DNA of 30,442 nt from Chrysochromulina parva (lineage: Eukaryota; Haptophyta; Prymnesiales; Chrysochromulinaceae). Positions 9,301-15,081 of this stretch are shown here, one piece after another. How positions within the stretch are numbered: position 1 is the first letter of the stretch; each line of letters begins with the position of its first letter. A program made the translations under genes and the position numbers. Below the pieces are notes generated by a model. It searched no databases. It saw only the letters and a program-made list of their open reading frames with translations, and was not told the DNA's origin. The stretch is taken from contig PJAB01000296.1 in the NCBI GenBank assembly GCA_002887195.1, forward strand, positions 1 through 30,442, written 5' to 3'.

Positions 9301-10006
9301 GCTGCTTGGCTTCTCGCTTGGCCTCGCGCGCGCGCTGGAGCGCGACATGGCTGCTCAGCTGCTCGCCGAAGCCGCCGAGCCGTCGGTTCGTGAGCTCGTC
9401 GCGCTTATCCAGCCCTTGCTTCAGAGCTACCTCGGCACTCTCGCGCAGCAGCGCCTCGAGCTGCACGCCCTCGTCCTCCTGGGCCCGGTAGACCTTCTCG
9501 TGCTCGCCGCTGTGGTCGGCCGCGCCGTCCAGCCAATCGAGCACCGTCCCCAGCTCGGCGACGTGCGAGTCGACGTGTAGCGAGCTCAGCAGCCGGCCGA
9601 CGCGAGCCTTGGACAGGGCAAGCTCCGCCGCCGGGTCGAGCCTGGGCACGCTCGGATAGAGGATGCTGTTCACCTCGGCGTCGGCGTCGATGTCGGCTTC
9701 ATCGTCTTGGACTCGGCCAATGGCCGCCTCCACCGCGTGCACCTCCGTGCGCAGCGCAGAAAAGTATTTCGCGCGCTCAGCCCGCGCTTTGCGCTTCTGT
9801 TCAGCTGCGGCCTTCTCGGCGGCGGCCTTCTCGGCGGCGGCCTTTTCGACGGCGGCCTTCTCGGCGGCGGCCTTCTCGGCGGCGGCCTTCTCCGTGGCGG
9901 CCTTCTCCGTGGCGGCAAGCTGCTTCTCGAGCTCACGGGCCTCGGCCGCTGCCACGGCCTTCTGACGTGACGGTTCCATTGCACTCAAACTTGACGCGTT
10001 TGGCAT
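3338..10006 (-). CDS. Giant alanine-rich coiled-coil protein, 2222 residues, single exon
   Basis: An uninterrupted frame of 2222 codons from the ATG at 10006 (MPNASSLSAMEPSRQ; a second in-frame Met is at residue 10). Residues about 30-65 are seven KAA(A/T/V)E units. Residues about 65-1090 are Ala/Glu/Arg/Leu-rich with heptad spacing, consistent with long coiled coils broken by Ala and Gly stretches. Residues about 1095-1375 are an almost pure Ala/Arg/Glu block built on RRAAEEA units with an internal duplication. From about 1385 to the end the protein is Pro/Ser/Thr-rich and probably disordered, with a repeated KPKNEAAAGLVGxGRFK motif. No catalytic domain is visible. Length and composition suggest a scaffold or cytoskeletal protein, but the family is not recognised. 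The gene is divergent from the thiamin pyrophosphokinase gene. Confidence 0.75.
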   Translation of the reverse strand: MPNASSLSAMEPSRQKAVAAAEARELEKQLAATEKAATEKAAAEKAAAEKAAVEKAAAEKAAAEKAAAEQKRKARAERAKYFSALRTEVHAVEAAIGRVQDDEADIDADAEVNSILYPSVPRLDPAAELALSKARVGRLLSSLHVDSHVAELGTVLDWLDGAADHSGEHEKVYRAQEDEGVQLEALLRESAEVALKQGLDKRDELTNRRLGGFGEQLSSHVALQRAREAKREAKQQRQGYETAARDGAAAAEASVEAAAAAEAAAASAAQLELMGGLLRDRDLLQAELVRLELRSREGELRSRDGNARGEAGPPATALLELGEDSSERRAKVRQLVGEQAAQLEAERSRIAQLETSLTLVHQQQRALRHERECHARRRPLLQAEVAEYARLRGEETARVEAALEAARGQQARRRLEESQRLAEERESELCISRREIERREKLAAEATAAAAEAAAAAVAEQASKAASKAASDARAAAAERAALITALHKEHLELLEAVTKLEEATRSVLFTAAPADLAAAVTAEAQARAAAAAAAAKAEAEARAAAATAAAKTKATAAAEAAAANATVKAAAEPAAEAAAAEKKAAAEAAAATVAGVDAKTAEQLGLNAKTAEQLGRIGQLGAAISDDADLLLGTRELWEEAAVEHAARTAQLREQLGRLREQEIGQIGQIEQTKAQQAAAQAAAQRRLELPAERRGGRRGSSGPEGPGAEEEMPPPPRVWGAAPAAACAAAGAAGAADAPLDGASVTALREMLTVMGRRASAHRSKLLESALSDRPIGSSSWSRLHAWVETHTRCWTAECEHARARLQAEASQLRRDASEAEHFRSRAPEASQLRLDASEAEHFRSRALEQEVGALEAKLTGLEGRRTELLQAIEAARASAAAAAAAAATAASISDELSSSDGPQGGGKLKLKGKGGLSALLRGAAAPATAEARLSKLRATQFTLSVLVAQSEQLAGSEDALNTARVMLDEMQAEIAQISSQIEQLHGEVRVIETALAAADAAIEAPLVPFTAAGWEAEGELSREKARAHARYAQLRSALDELAGPAQKLKQLEKQLRWWRARWASRFPGPEGGYSKALDEMDGDELLKSLSAMAADPAAAAAAVEAEAKAAAEAEAARSSAEKAAAEAAARAAAEEAARRAAEDAARRAAEAAAAEEVARLARLAEDEAARRRAAEEAARRAAEEAARRAAAEAAAREAAARAAAEAAAAKAAEDAARLAADAAAAKEAARLAAAQAQASGDELAAEMAREAAEAANLAAAVAAGAEARAEAARRAAEAAAVEEAVRLARLAEDEAARRRAAEEAARRAAEEAARLARLAAEAEADLEARRRRDEADRRAAEERACRAAEAAAVKAAARAAAEAEALREQRLRTELFSNESLLFAGAEDAETAEDAPAEGDDGDQGDAVAPAEEEASSSPDSRLPTAPVPPPPRPPPKPKNEAAAGLVGFGRFKVAAPTARATPDASFLDGSFTLGGASSLTPPDADADSRVGTADADAAEAKRKRMSFKTLTKLIKTSSRMARTAQDAKRTRDLSEQRALDGKRVHQPLKLDTHLRSLVGPPSPGEPIEFRVGGIDPLMRLKVVAEEGEERQPSWAGAGRRPGAGSPQPVDTAAKTPAALPAAPPPTAIGTRTALPIAPTAPTAIVLSPRKSLSPDSMLRTAPISPPLRPPDSMLPTAPALPPPLRPPDSMLPTAPALPPPLRPPPKPKNEAAAGLVGLGRFKAGAPTPITPETRDSRSAPGAGAMGYTGAPKGVPVASGSSERQRAASPPLYAYATSTSHLSPIPRETPSPAGYHEFSRLPTPTSYLGRVAASPRVPTSPGDGASPPLRQIVTAASLMPQGWEAAHLRPISPTEQPPDALLELVRQRHSLSPTPHTVDPVALDSGRVAVRGIGGTLLDAARGTGPFDAAADAAVARAAAIAAKSGLSSRPTTKAGWVQSYASLAAHVEHWSSRETLHRALAVGPVSGVPPASPRTKSRPATVALHSSSSHPATVAASNRARTPWQAPQSPRTRTAGRHSAPPIQQLPTQLPTQSPPQLPPPQPSLPSHALLVSPTGTDAPPTADALSFLRPPPVKAPVTEVPLPSSGMHSGAASLAPVTARSGIHGGAASSAPVTARSLALTSARLPSLSSSGVVGSAAGGPSSASSGAVSGAASPLTRGSLPSGTPRLRTPAQPATPDSRAGGPRYHVRVLRDQTGWSGGDWKQPGLRPDVFVGHGN
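4888..5040 (-). repeat. Tandem 51-bp repeat, about three copies, coding
   Basis: CGCAGCGGCGG recurs at 4890, 4941 and 4992, an exact 51-base period. On the coding strand each unit gives 17 residues of the form PPLRPPDSMLPTAPALP. The third copy has diverged (MLRTAPIS). The period is a multiple of three, so copy number can change without breaking the frame. Confidence 0.9.
5620..5745 (-). repeat. Second copy of the KPKNEAAAGLVG module
   Basis: Encodes SRLPTAPVPPPPRPPPKPKN followed by EAAAGLVGFGRFKVAAPT. It matches the module at about 4815-4930 (EAAAGLVGLGRFKAGAPT). The two copies lie about 820 bases apart in the same gene, and the GRFK core is the only non-repetitive, conserved-looking motif in the Pro-rich half. 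Confidence 0.8.
5880..6720 (-). repeat. Ala/Arg/Glu low-complexity block with internal duplication
   Basis: About 840 bases dominated by GCC/GCG codons and CGCCGCC-type triplets. A segment near 6067-6180 is repeated near 6448-6561 (shared core CGACGCCGCGCCGCCTCGTC), encoding two versions of VARLARLAEDEAARRRAAEE. The block explains the long open frames that appear on the opposite strand. Confidence 0.8.
7460..7579 (-). repeat. Tandem 60-bp duplication, coding
   Basis: Positions 7460-7519 and 7520-7579 are nearly identical with an exact period of 60. They encode EASQLRRDASEAEHFRSRAP and EASQLRLDASEAEHFRSRAL, so 20 residues are duplicated in frame within the coiled-coil region. Confidence 0.92.
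9811..9915 (-). repeat. Tandem 15-bp repeat, seven units, coding
   Basis: The units are CCTTCTCGGCGGCGG, CCTTTTCGACGGCGG and CCTTCTCCGTGGCGG, repeated with a 15-base period. On the minus strand they encode five-residue KAA(A/T/V)E units near the N-terminus of the 2222-residue protein. Confidence 0.92.
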
Positions 10007-10113
10007 GTTTCCCGACAGCGCTAGAGTACCAGAACAGGTTGCCCAAATTAGTACATGTATCCTTTCGCTCGGCGGGGGCGGGGTTCAGGAGCCAATCACG
10101 GACATCACGTCCG
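10007..10113. promoter_or_regulatory. Divergent promoter region with GC box and CCAAT
   Basis: Only 107 bases separate the start codons of the 2222-residue gene (minus) and the thiamin pyrophosphokinase gene (plus). The interval holds GGGGGCGGGG at 10074-10083 and GCCAATCA with CCAAT at 10092-10096. These match general eukaryotic GC-box and CCAAT elements. The CCAAT is only 18 bases from the pyrophosphokinase ATG, so it may instead serve the minus-strand gene. No transcription start can be read from sequence. Confidence 0.45.
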
Positions 10114-11154
10114 ATGCTGCCCAAGGCGCAATCGTCGCTCTCGAGTGCGACGTACCACCACTCGACGTCCTTCCTCTCACGCGTGACGCCGCTCAATATC
10201 GCCCTGGTCATCCTCAACGTCGAGTGCGGGGACTCCAAAGGGACGCGCTTTGAGCATCTGTGGCAGCAGTCCTCGGTGAAGCTCTGTGCAGACGGTGCAG
10301 CCAACCGGCTGCACGATAGGCTAGAGGAGCCGCAGCGCAGCTCGATGCTGCCCGACATTATCACCGGCGACCTCGACTCGCTGCGTGGCGACGTGAGCTC
10401 CTTCTATGCCGCTCGCGGTGTGGTCATCACGGGCGTGTCTGAGCAGGAGTCAAACGACTTTGAAAAGTGCCTGCGATGGCTGCAGCGTGAACAAGACAGC
10501 GAGGCGGCGGCGGCGGCCGAGCAGGAACGTGGAGCGCCGTATCCAGTATCCGCAGAGGCGAGCGCGACGACCCCGTATCGGGACGTCGGCAGCCGCGGCG
10601 GCGGTGTCGCCGAGCGCGCCGCTGGCCGACCTCTCTACTCGGTGGTGGCGTACGGCGCCTTTGGCGGACGGCTGGACCAGCAGATGGCGAACCTGAACAT
10701 GGCGTACACGTTCGACTGTTTCCGCCACCTCTTCTTGCTCTCCGACCATTCGGTCGCCTTCCTGCTCCGGCCGGGCGCGCACGTCATCGAGCCCGATTTG
10801 GACGCTGAAGATGGGAGCTGCGGCCTCATACCCCTCGGCGGCCGGTGCGAGGGCGTCGTCACGACCGGGTGCGCGCTCATCGCGTGGCGTGCCGGCGCAT
10901 GAACCACGCTGCTCGCGCAGTCCCGCCCTTCGTGCCGCCACTGCTCGCCCTGCTGCCCCTTCCCTCGCCCTTACCCGACCCCATCCGCCATCACCTTGCT
11001 CTCTCACCCTTCCCCACACAGGCTGAGGTGGAACCTCGATGGCGATCGCGCGCTCGAGTTCGGCGACCTCGTCTCGTCGTCGAATGAGATTGTGGGCGAG
11101 CGCGTGACTGTGCGGACGACGGCCCCGCTGCTGTGGACGACCGGTTTGCGATGA
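10114..11154 (+). CDS. TPK: Thiamin pyrophosphokinase (two exons)
   Basis: Exons 10114-10868 and 11022-11154 encode 295 residues. The enzyme transfers pyrophosphate from ATP to thiamin to give thiamin diphosphate. Family motifs in order: LNIALVILN, CADGAANRLHD from residue 58, PDIITGDLDS (about 80-89, with the Asp residues that bind Mg-ATP), SNDFEKCLRWL (about 113), GAFGGRLDQQMANL (about 182), then CGLIPLGGRCEGVVTTGLRW and the C-terminal LEFGDLVSSSNEI and LLWTT. Only the splice yields the GLRWNL motif; unspliced exon 1 ends in an unrelated tail. The ATG at 10114 is the first in frame and fits the usual family start; the frame extends upstream only through non-ATG codons. An unusual Ala/Glu/Gly-rich linker of about 45 residues separates the two halves (about 127-170). 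No targeting peptide is obvious. Confidence 0.92.
10869..11021 (+). other. Intron of the thiamin pyrophosphokinase gene
   Basis: A 153-bp intron with donor ACCGG|GTGCGC and acceptor CCCCACACAG|GCTGAGG. The interior is pyrimidine-rich toward the 3' end (CTCTCACCCTTCCCC). It restores TTGLRWNLDG, which is conserved in the family. It has no TGATGACC repeats. Confidence 0.9.
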
Positions 11155-11366
11155 GCGATCGAGGAACGGGCATTGGATGCTGCTCTCTCGGAGACCCCGC
11201 GTCTACCAAGACTGTAATCTACAGATATGAATTATGAAAGTTAGGTTCGGTACGAGGACACAAAGTTTCGAGCAAACCTGCGCAAGGGGCTGACCAATTT
11301 AACAGCCACAGCGCGCTTTACATTGTCGTTGTGGCCTTCCGATCCTTGCTCTGGCTGGCTCTCGTC
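11155..11366. other. Intergenic region, pyrophosphokinase to RSP7-like gene
   Basis: Contains the 3' flank of the thiamin pyrophosphokinase gene and the 5' flank of the RSP7-like gene. It is slightly AT-richer at 11215-11260 (ACAGATATGAATTATGAAAG). No gene or repeat is seen. Confidence 0.4.
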
Positions 11367-12861
11367 ATGCCATCCAAGTTCGGCAAGGTGCGGCTCTTTC
11401 AGCGCCACCATGCCACGCCAGCACCTGCTCCGCACCATCTCATTCTGCCGTGACCGCGAAACGCATCGTCTCCTGCTCCGTGCGGCGGCGCACATACTGG
11501 CAATGCGCCGCCTGCGATGAATCAGCTCCGCCTGACCGTCCTTCCGTGGCTTCTGCTCTGTGCAGGAATTTGCCGTGCCCAAGGAGTTTCCGAGCCTGCT
11601 CAAGGCATTCACACGAGAGTGCCTGCGCGCTCAGCCCAGCAACATCTATGAGTTTGGCGCGCAGTACTTCTCCGAGCTGCAGGCGCAGCAGGATGCAGAT
11701 GCGGCCGGCGACTCCGGCCCTCGCCGCCTGAGCCCGGCGGAGCTTCAGGAGCTGCTGAGCAATATGTTCCACGAGGCTGACACGGATGACTCGGGCGCGC
11801 TGTCGCTCAACGAGTTCAAGGAGGTGCTCAAGATGGCGGACCTGGGCCTCTCCGATCGCGAGACCAAGTACATCATGGCCGAGGCGGACATGGACGGCAA
11901 CGGCGAGATCAGCTACGAGGAGTTCATCCCGCTGGCCGTCGAGCTGGTACACGCGATGTACGCGCGAATGGATGCGGAGGCGGCGCGCGCGGCGGACGAG
12001 GAGGACGCGCGCAACGAGGCAAAGGAGTTCTTGGTGCATGGGATGAAGAAGGAAGAGGTGGAGGCGATCATGTCAGAAATCTTCCGCAAATCGGACGTGG
12101 ACGGCTCTGGCAAGCTTGACGCGGTCGAGTTCCAAAAGTGCTGCAAGGACGCCGACATCGGCCTCACTCGCAAGGAGATCAATGTCCTCATGCATCAGTG
12201 CGACGTCGACGGCGACGGCACGATCTCATACGACGAGTTCATACCGCTTTGCTTCGAGATGCTGACGGAGATTATGAAGGACGAGCTCCTCGTGGAGAAG
12301 CGCGGTAACGACCAGCTCAACCAGTTCCTCGAGTCCATCTGGGCCCAGGCCGACCAGATGCAGGAAGGTCTGCTCGACCCTGTCCAGATGAAGCAAGCGC
12401 TCGTGCATGCAGATCTGGGCCTCAATAAGGTGCAGCTTCACTCAGTGCTCTCGGAGGCCGCGTTTGACGACCAAGGCCTTTGCGACTACATGAAGTTCGT
12501 GCCCAAGGCCGCCGACCTCATCTACCGCATGCTCGACGTCGACGCGCAGCTCGAGCGCAGGGCAGCGATTGAGCAGCTGACCGGGTTTGATCCGAATATG
12601 GTCAAGGGCATGTCGCAGGCTCAGCTGCAGGAAGTGCTCTTGGCCGAGTTCGACGCGGCGACACACGGCGCGGGCGTCATCTCCATGCAGAAGCTCATGC
12701 CGGTGCTCAGCAGCTCGCAGCTCGGCCTGACGCCCAACGAGTGCGCCGCGCTCGTGTCGGTCGGCGAGCCCGTCGACGGCAAGGTGGACTACGTGGGTCT
12801 CTGCAGCTACGCTTTCTACGTGCTGCAGTACATCGCGCAGGAGGGGGCCATCAACTCGTGA
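11367..12861 (+). CDS. Radial spoke protein 7-like protein (RII-alpha docking domain plus EF-hands)
   Basis: Exons 11367-11387 and 11566-12861 encode 438 residues. The 21-nt first exon gives MPSKFGK, which joins in phase to EFAVPKEFPSLLKAFTRE; exon 2 alone has no ATG before the domain. Residues about 9-45 (VPKEFPSLLKAFTRECLRAQ, then PSNIYEFGAQYFSEL) match the RII-alpha dimerization/docking fold of R2D2 proteins. Canonical EF-hand loops follow at about 79-90 (DTDDSGALSLNE), 115-126 (DMDGNGEISYEE), 184-195 (DVDGSGKLDAVE) and 220-231 (DVDGDGTISYDE); later repeats are degenerate. RII-alpha plus EF-hands is the known architecture of Chlamydomonas RSP7 in flagellar radial spokes. Orthology is inferred from architecture. 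Other ciliary RII-alpha/EF-hand proteins remain possible. Confidence 0.82.
11388..11565 (+). other. Intron 1 of the RSP7-like gene
   Basis: A 178-bp intron in phase 0 with donor GGCAAG|GTGCGG and acceptor CTCTGTGCAG|GAATTT. The only in-frame upstream ATG with a usable donor is at 11367. The resulting N-terminus (MPSKFGKEFAVP) looks natural for this protein class. A different upstream exon cannot be excluded. Confidence 0.75.
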
Positions 12862-13547
12862 GGTCCGCAGCATTGCCGCGCGCACGCGTGACGCCCTCAG
12901 GCGGAGGCCCGGAAGCGCAGCTGTGTGTGAGAGAGCCACCGGAGACTGTCGTCTCTCCGAACATGCCCGGTGGTAACGTGCTAGCGTGGCGGTGGGCGGG
13001 CTGGCACACCTTCATCCGATCATCCGGCTAATTTACGTGCGCGGGCGTGTGCTGCCAACGCAGTCGCGGGGTTCTGGGGTAAGAGTAAAGAGAGCAGTTT
13101 GAAGTCGTCTGCGGCAAAAGCCCATGAAAGCCGAAAACTCCTCGCGGAATCCCGCGCTATCCCGGCACCCGGGATCGACCCGACCCTCCGGCGCGGCTCC
13201 GCCGGCTCGCGACACCGCGGTTCACTGCGCCGCTCGGCAGGGCGCGCGTCAGCCGGGCCGCTTAAGCCGGGCCGCGGCACCGCGCGCCCGGCGCTGCGCC
13301 TCGGGCGCGGGTCGCGGCTACCAGCGTCTGTCTCGTTCTCATGCATTTTCTAGCTTGAAGTAGCATTGTAGAGGGGCTCGCGGGCTCCGCTGCGCGGGGA
13401 GGGAGTCGTGGCACGCATGCACGCAACAAATTGAACTGAACTAAAACCGTTTCGAGTGAACTCCGCGGAAAGGACCTCAAAAGGACAACCGTGCGCGCGC
13501 ATCCAGCACCGCAGGACAGCACAGTTCGAGGACAGAGTTCAAGACAG
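12862..13547. other. Intergenic region with GC-rich inverted repeats
   Basis: About 690 bases between the RSP7-like gene and the next plus-strand gene. At 13159-13175 ATCCCGG-CAC-CCGGGAT is a perfect 7-bp hairpin. At 13188-13205 CCGGCG-CGGCTC-CGCCGG is a 6-bp hairpin. GCCGGGCCGC is directly repeated at 13252-13261 and 13266-13275 around CTTAA. I see no tRNA or protein gene. Confidence 0.5.
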
Positions 13548-14849
13548 ATGAGAGATGTCTTCAATCAAACATCTGTCTTGTTGCAACCGCACATCATCTC
13601 ATTGCAAGACAGGGACAGGAACTCTGCGACCGCCCCTTCAATCGCCCATTCGCCCCTACTTCAAAGGCATTGGACATTGGACCCCCACGCACGCCCTGGC
13701 AGATGTGTTCACATGGCCTCGCTCAGGCCCTCGCCGTCTTGTGAGCGCATCCACACGTCGCCGAGCGGCGCGTACATGACGATGTCTGCGGTCAAGAAGA
13801 TGTCAAAAACGCCGCCACCTCCATTGCGCATGCGTAAACAAGCCACACCACCTCTCCCAGATCCGACCATGTTGAGGGACTCTGAGCCGACATTGTCTGG
13901 TGCCATGAAGTATGAGCTGGCGCTTGATGAATTCGTGGGCGCGGTGCGATCATTTTCGACATTGGTCACCACTGCGACTCCCGCTTCAGATGTTGTAGGA
14001 ACACCCATTCTGCGACAAGCCACGCAACCTCAAGCTCATGGCGCGGATCGCACAGCTGGCTCCCCTCTGCACTATCTTCAATCCCAACGGTCACGAATGG
14101 TCACGTTTGACCAAGGGCCATCAACGGCCATGAATGGTCTTGTGAATGGTCTCGAGCAGGTGTCCACCAAGACTCCCCCCGTGGCCGAGCTTACAGACTG
14201 TATGGCAGAGCGGCCTAGTACGTTTTGGGGAACTCCTCTCGTGACCGTTCGCTCAGGTGAGGGACTGACCGTCGGCGGTTCGGCCTGTACGAGCTCCCCC
14301 ATCTCAATCTATTCCGCGAATGACCGTAGTTCACCATCAAGCTCAGCACCACACAAGGCCATGGCCTCGCCGGACAAACCGCTCATCGCATCTAACCCAT
14401 GGCACGGGCACGGCGCTTCGTATGCCGACGCGAAGACCGTGCTGCATGCCGGCCGCCAACAGCTCAACGCGAAGCAGACCAGGCGGCAGCTGCCCCTCAA
14501 CGTGAGGCAGCCCGCAGCTGATGAGATGTACGCTCGCTGGCTAGGGGCTCGTACCGCCAGCGTGCTCGAGGATCCTCGGAAGGACCCACGGCCGAGTAAC
14601 GGCAAGCTGCTGCCTCCATGGCTGCCACCCGAGCTCGGGATCACTGATGAGGACGAGGCGGAGGCTGTGGCGCAACTGGACGCGCGCGGCAGGCGAGTGC
14701 TGGCTCGAGCACGGCCGCAGTCGGCTCCGACGCACGCGCCGCTGCTCGATGCCGTATCGCCCGCAACGTTACATGTTCGCATGCCGATTGGCAATGCCCG
14801 CTGGTCACAGACGCTCGTCTTTTGTACTGACGGGTTGCGGCCGCCGTAA
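13548..14849 (+). CDS. Ser/Pro-rich protein of unknown function
   Basis: A 433-residue frame from the ATG at 13548 (MRDVFNQTS); the frame extends upstream to 13491 only via GTG. An alternative start is the ATG at 13713 (MASLRPSPS). The protein is rich in Ser, Pro, Thr and Arg, with no clear domain. A more ordered C-terminal third contains MYARWLGARTASVLEDPRKD, LLPPWLPPELGITDEDEAEA and RVLARARPQSAPTHAP. RPxSAP-like tails occur in many ciliary or microtubule-associated proteins, which is a weak hint only. Codon use is less GC-biased than in neighbouring genes (more CA-ending and T-ending codons). I do not recognise it, and the N-terminal boundary is uncertain. Confidence 0.55.
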   Translation: MRDVFNQTSVLLQPHIISLQDRDRNSATAPSIAHSPLLQRHWTLDPHARPGRCVHMASLRPSPSCERIHTSPSGAYMTMSAVKKMSKTPPPPLRMRKQATPPLPDPTMLRDSEPTLSGAMKYELALDEFVGAVRSFSTLVTTATPASDVVGTPILRQATQPQAHGADRTAGSPLHYLQSQRSRMVTFDQGPSTAMNGLVNGLEQVSTKTPPVAELTDCMAERPSTFWGTPLVTVRSGEGLTVGGSACTSSPISIYSANDRSSPSSSAPHKAMASPDKPLIASNPWHGHGASYADAKTVLHAGRQQLNAKQTRRQLPLNVRQPAADEMYARWLGARTASVLEDPRKDPRPSNGKLLPPWLPPELGITDEDEAEAVAQLDARGRRVLARARPQSAPTHAPLLDAVSPATLHVRMPIGNARWSQTLVFCTDGLRPP

Positions 14850-15081
14850 AGTCGTTAGCTTGAACCCTTTTCTGTGTGAAAGTTGTTAGCTTGAACCGCA
14901 AGTGTTTAAGTGTGTGTGAAAGTTGTCGCGCAGTCTGCGTCTGTTGCGGTACGGCGGTCGGCGCGTGCGGCGTCCACAGAAATCGAGGTGTCCGGTTACA
15001 AAATCGATAGTCCCCGGGACATGTGTGAATTCACACTCATCTTCCGAACTTAGGGGGGGGCGCCCTCCCTTTTCGGTGCCC
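14850..15081. other. Short intergenic region with direct repeats
   Basis: GTCGTTAGCTTGAACC and GTTGTTAGCTTGAACC occur at about 14852 and 14882. TGTGTGAAAGTTGT follows both near 14873 and 14913. These are two short interleaved direct repeats just after the stop of the Ser/Pro-rich gene. The rest is the 5' flank of the glycosyltransferase gene. Confidence 0.6.
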
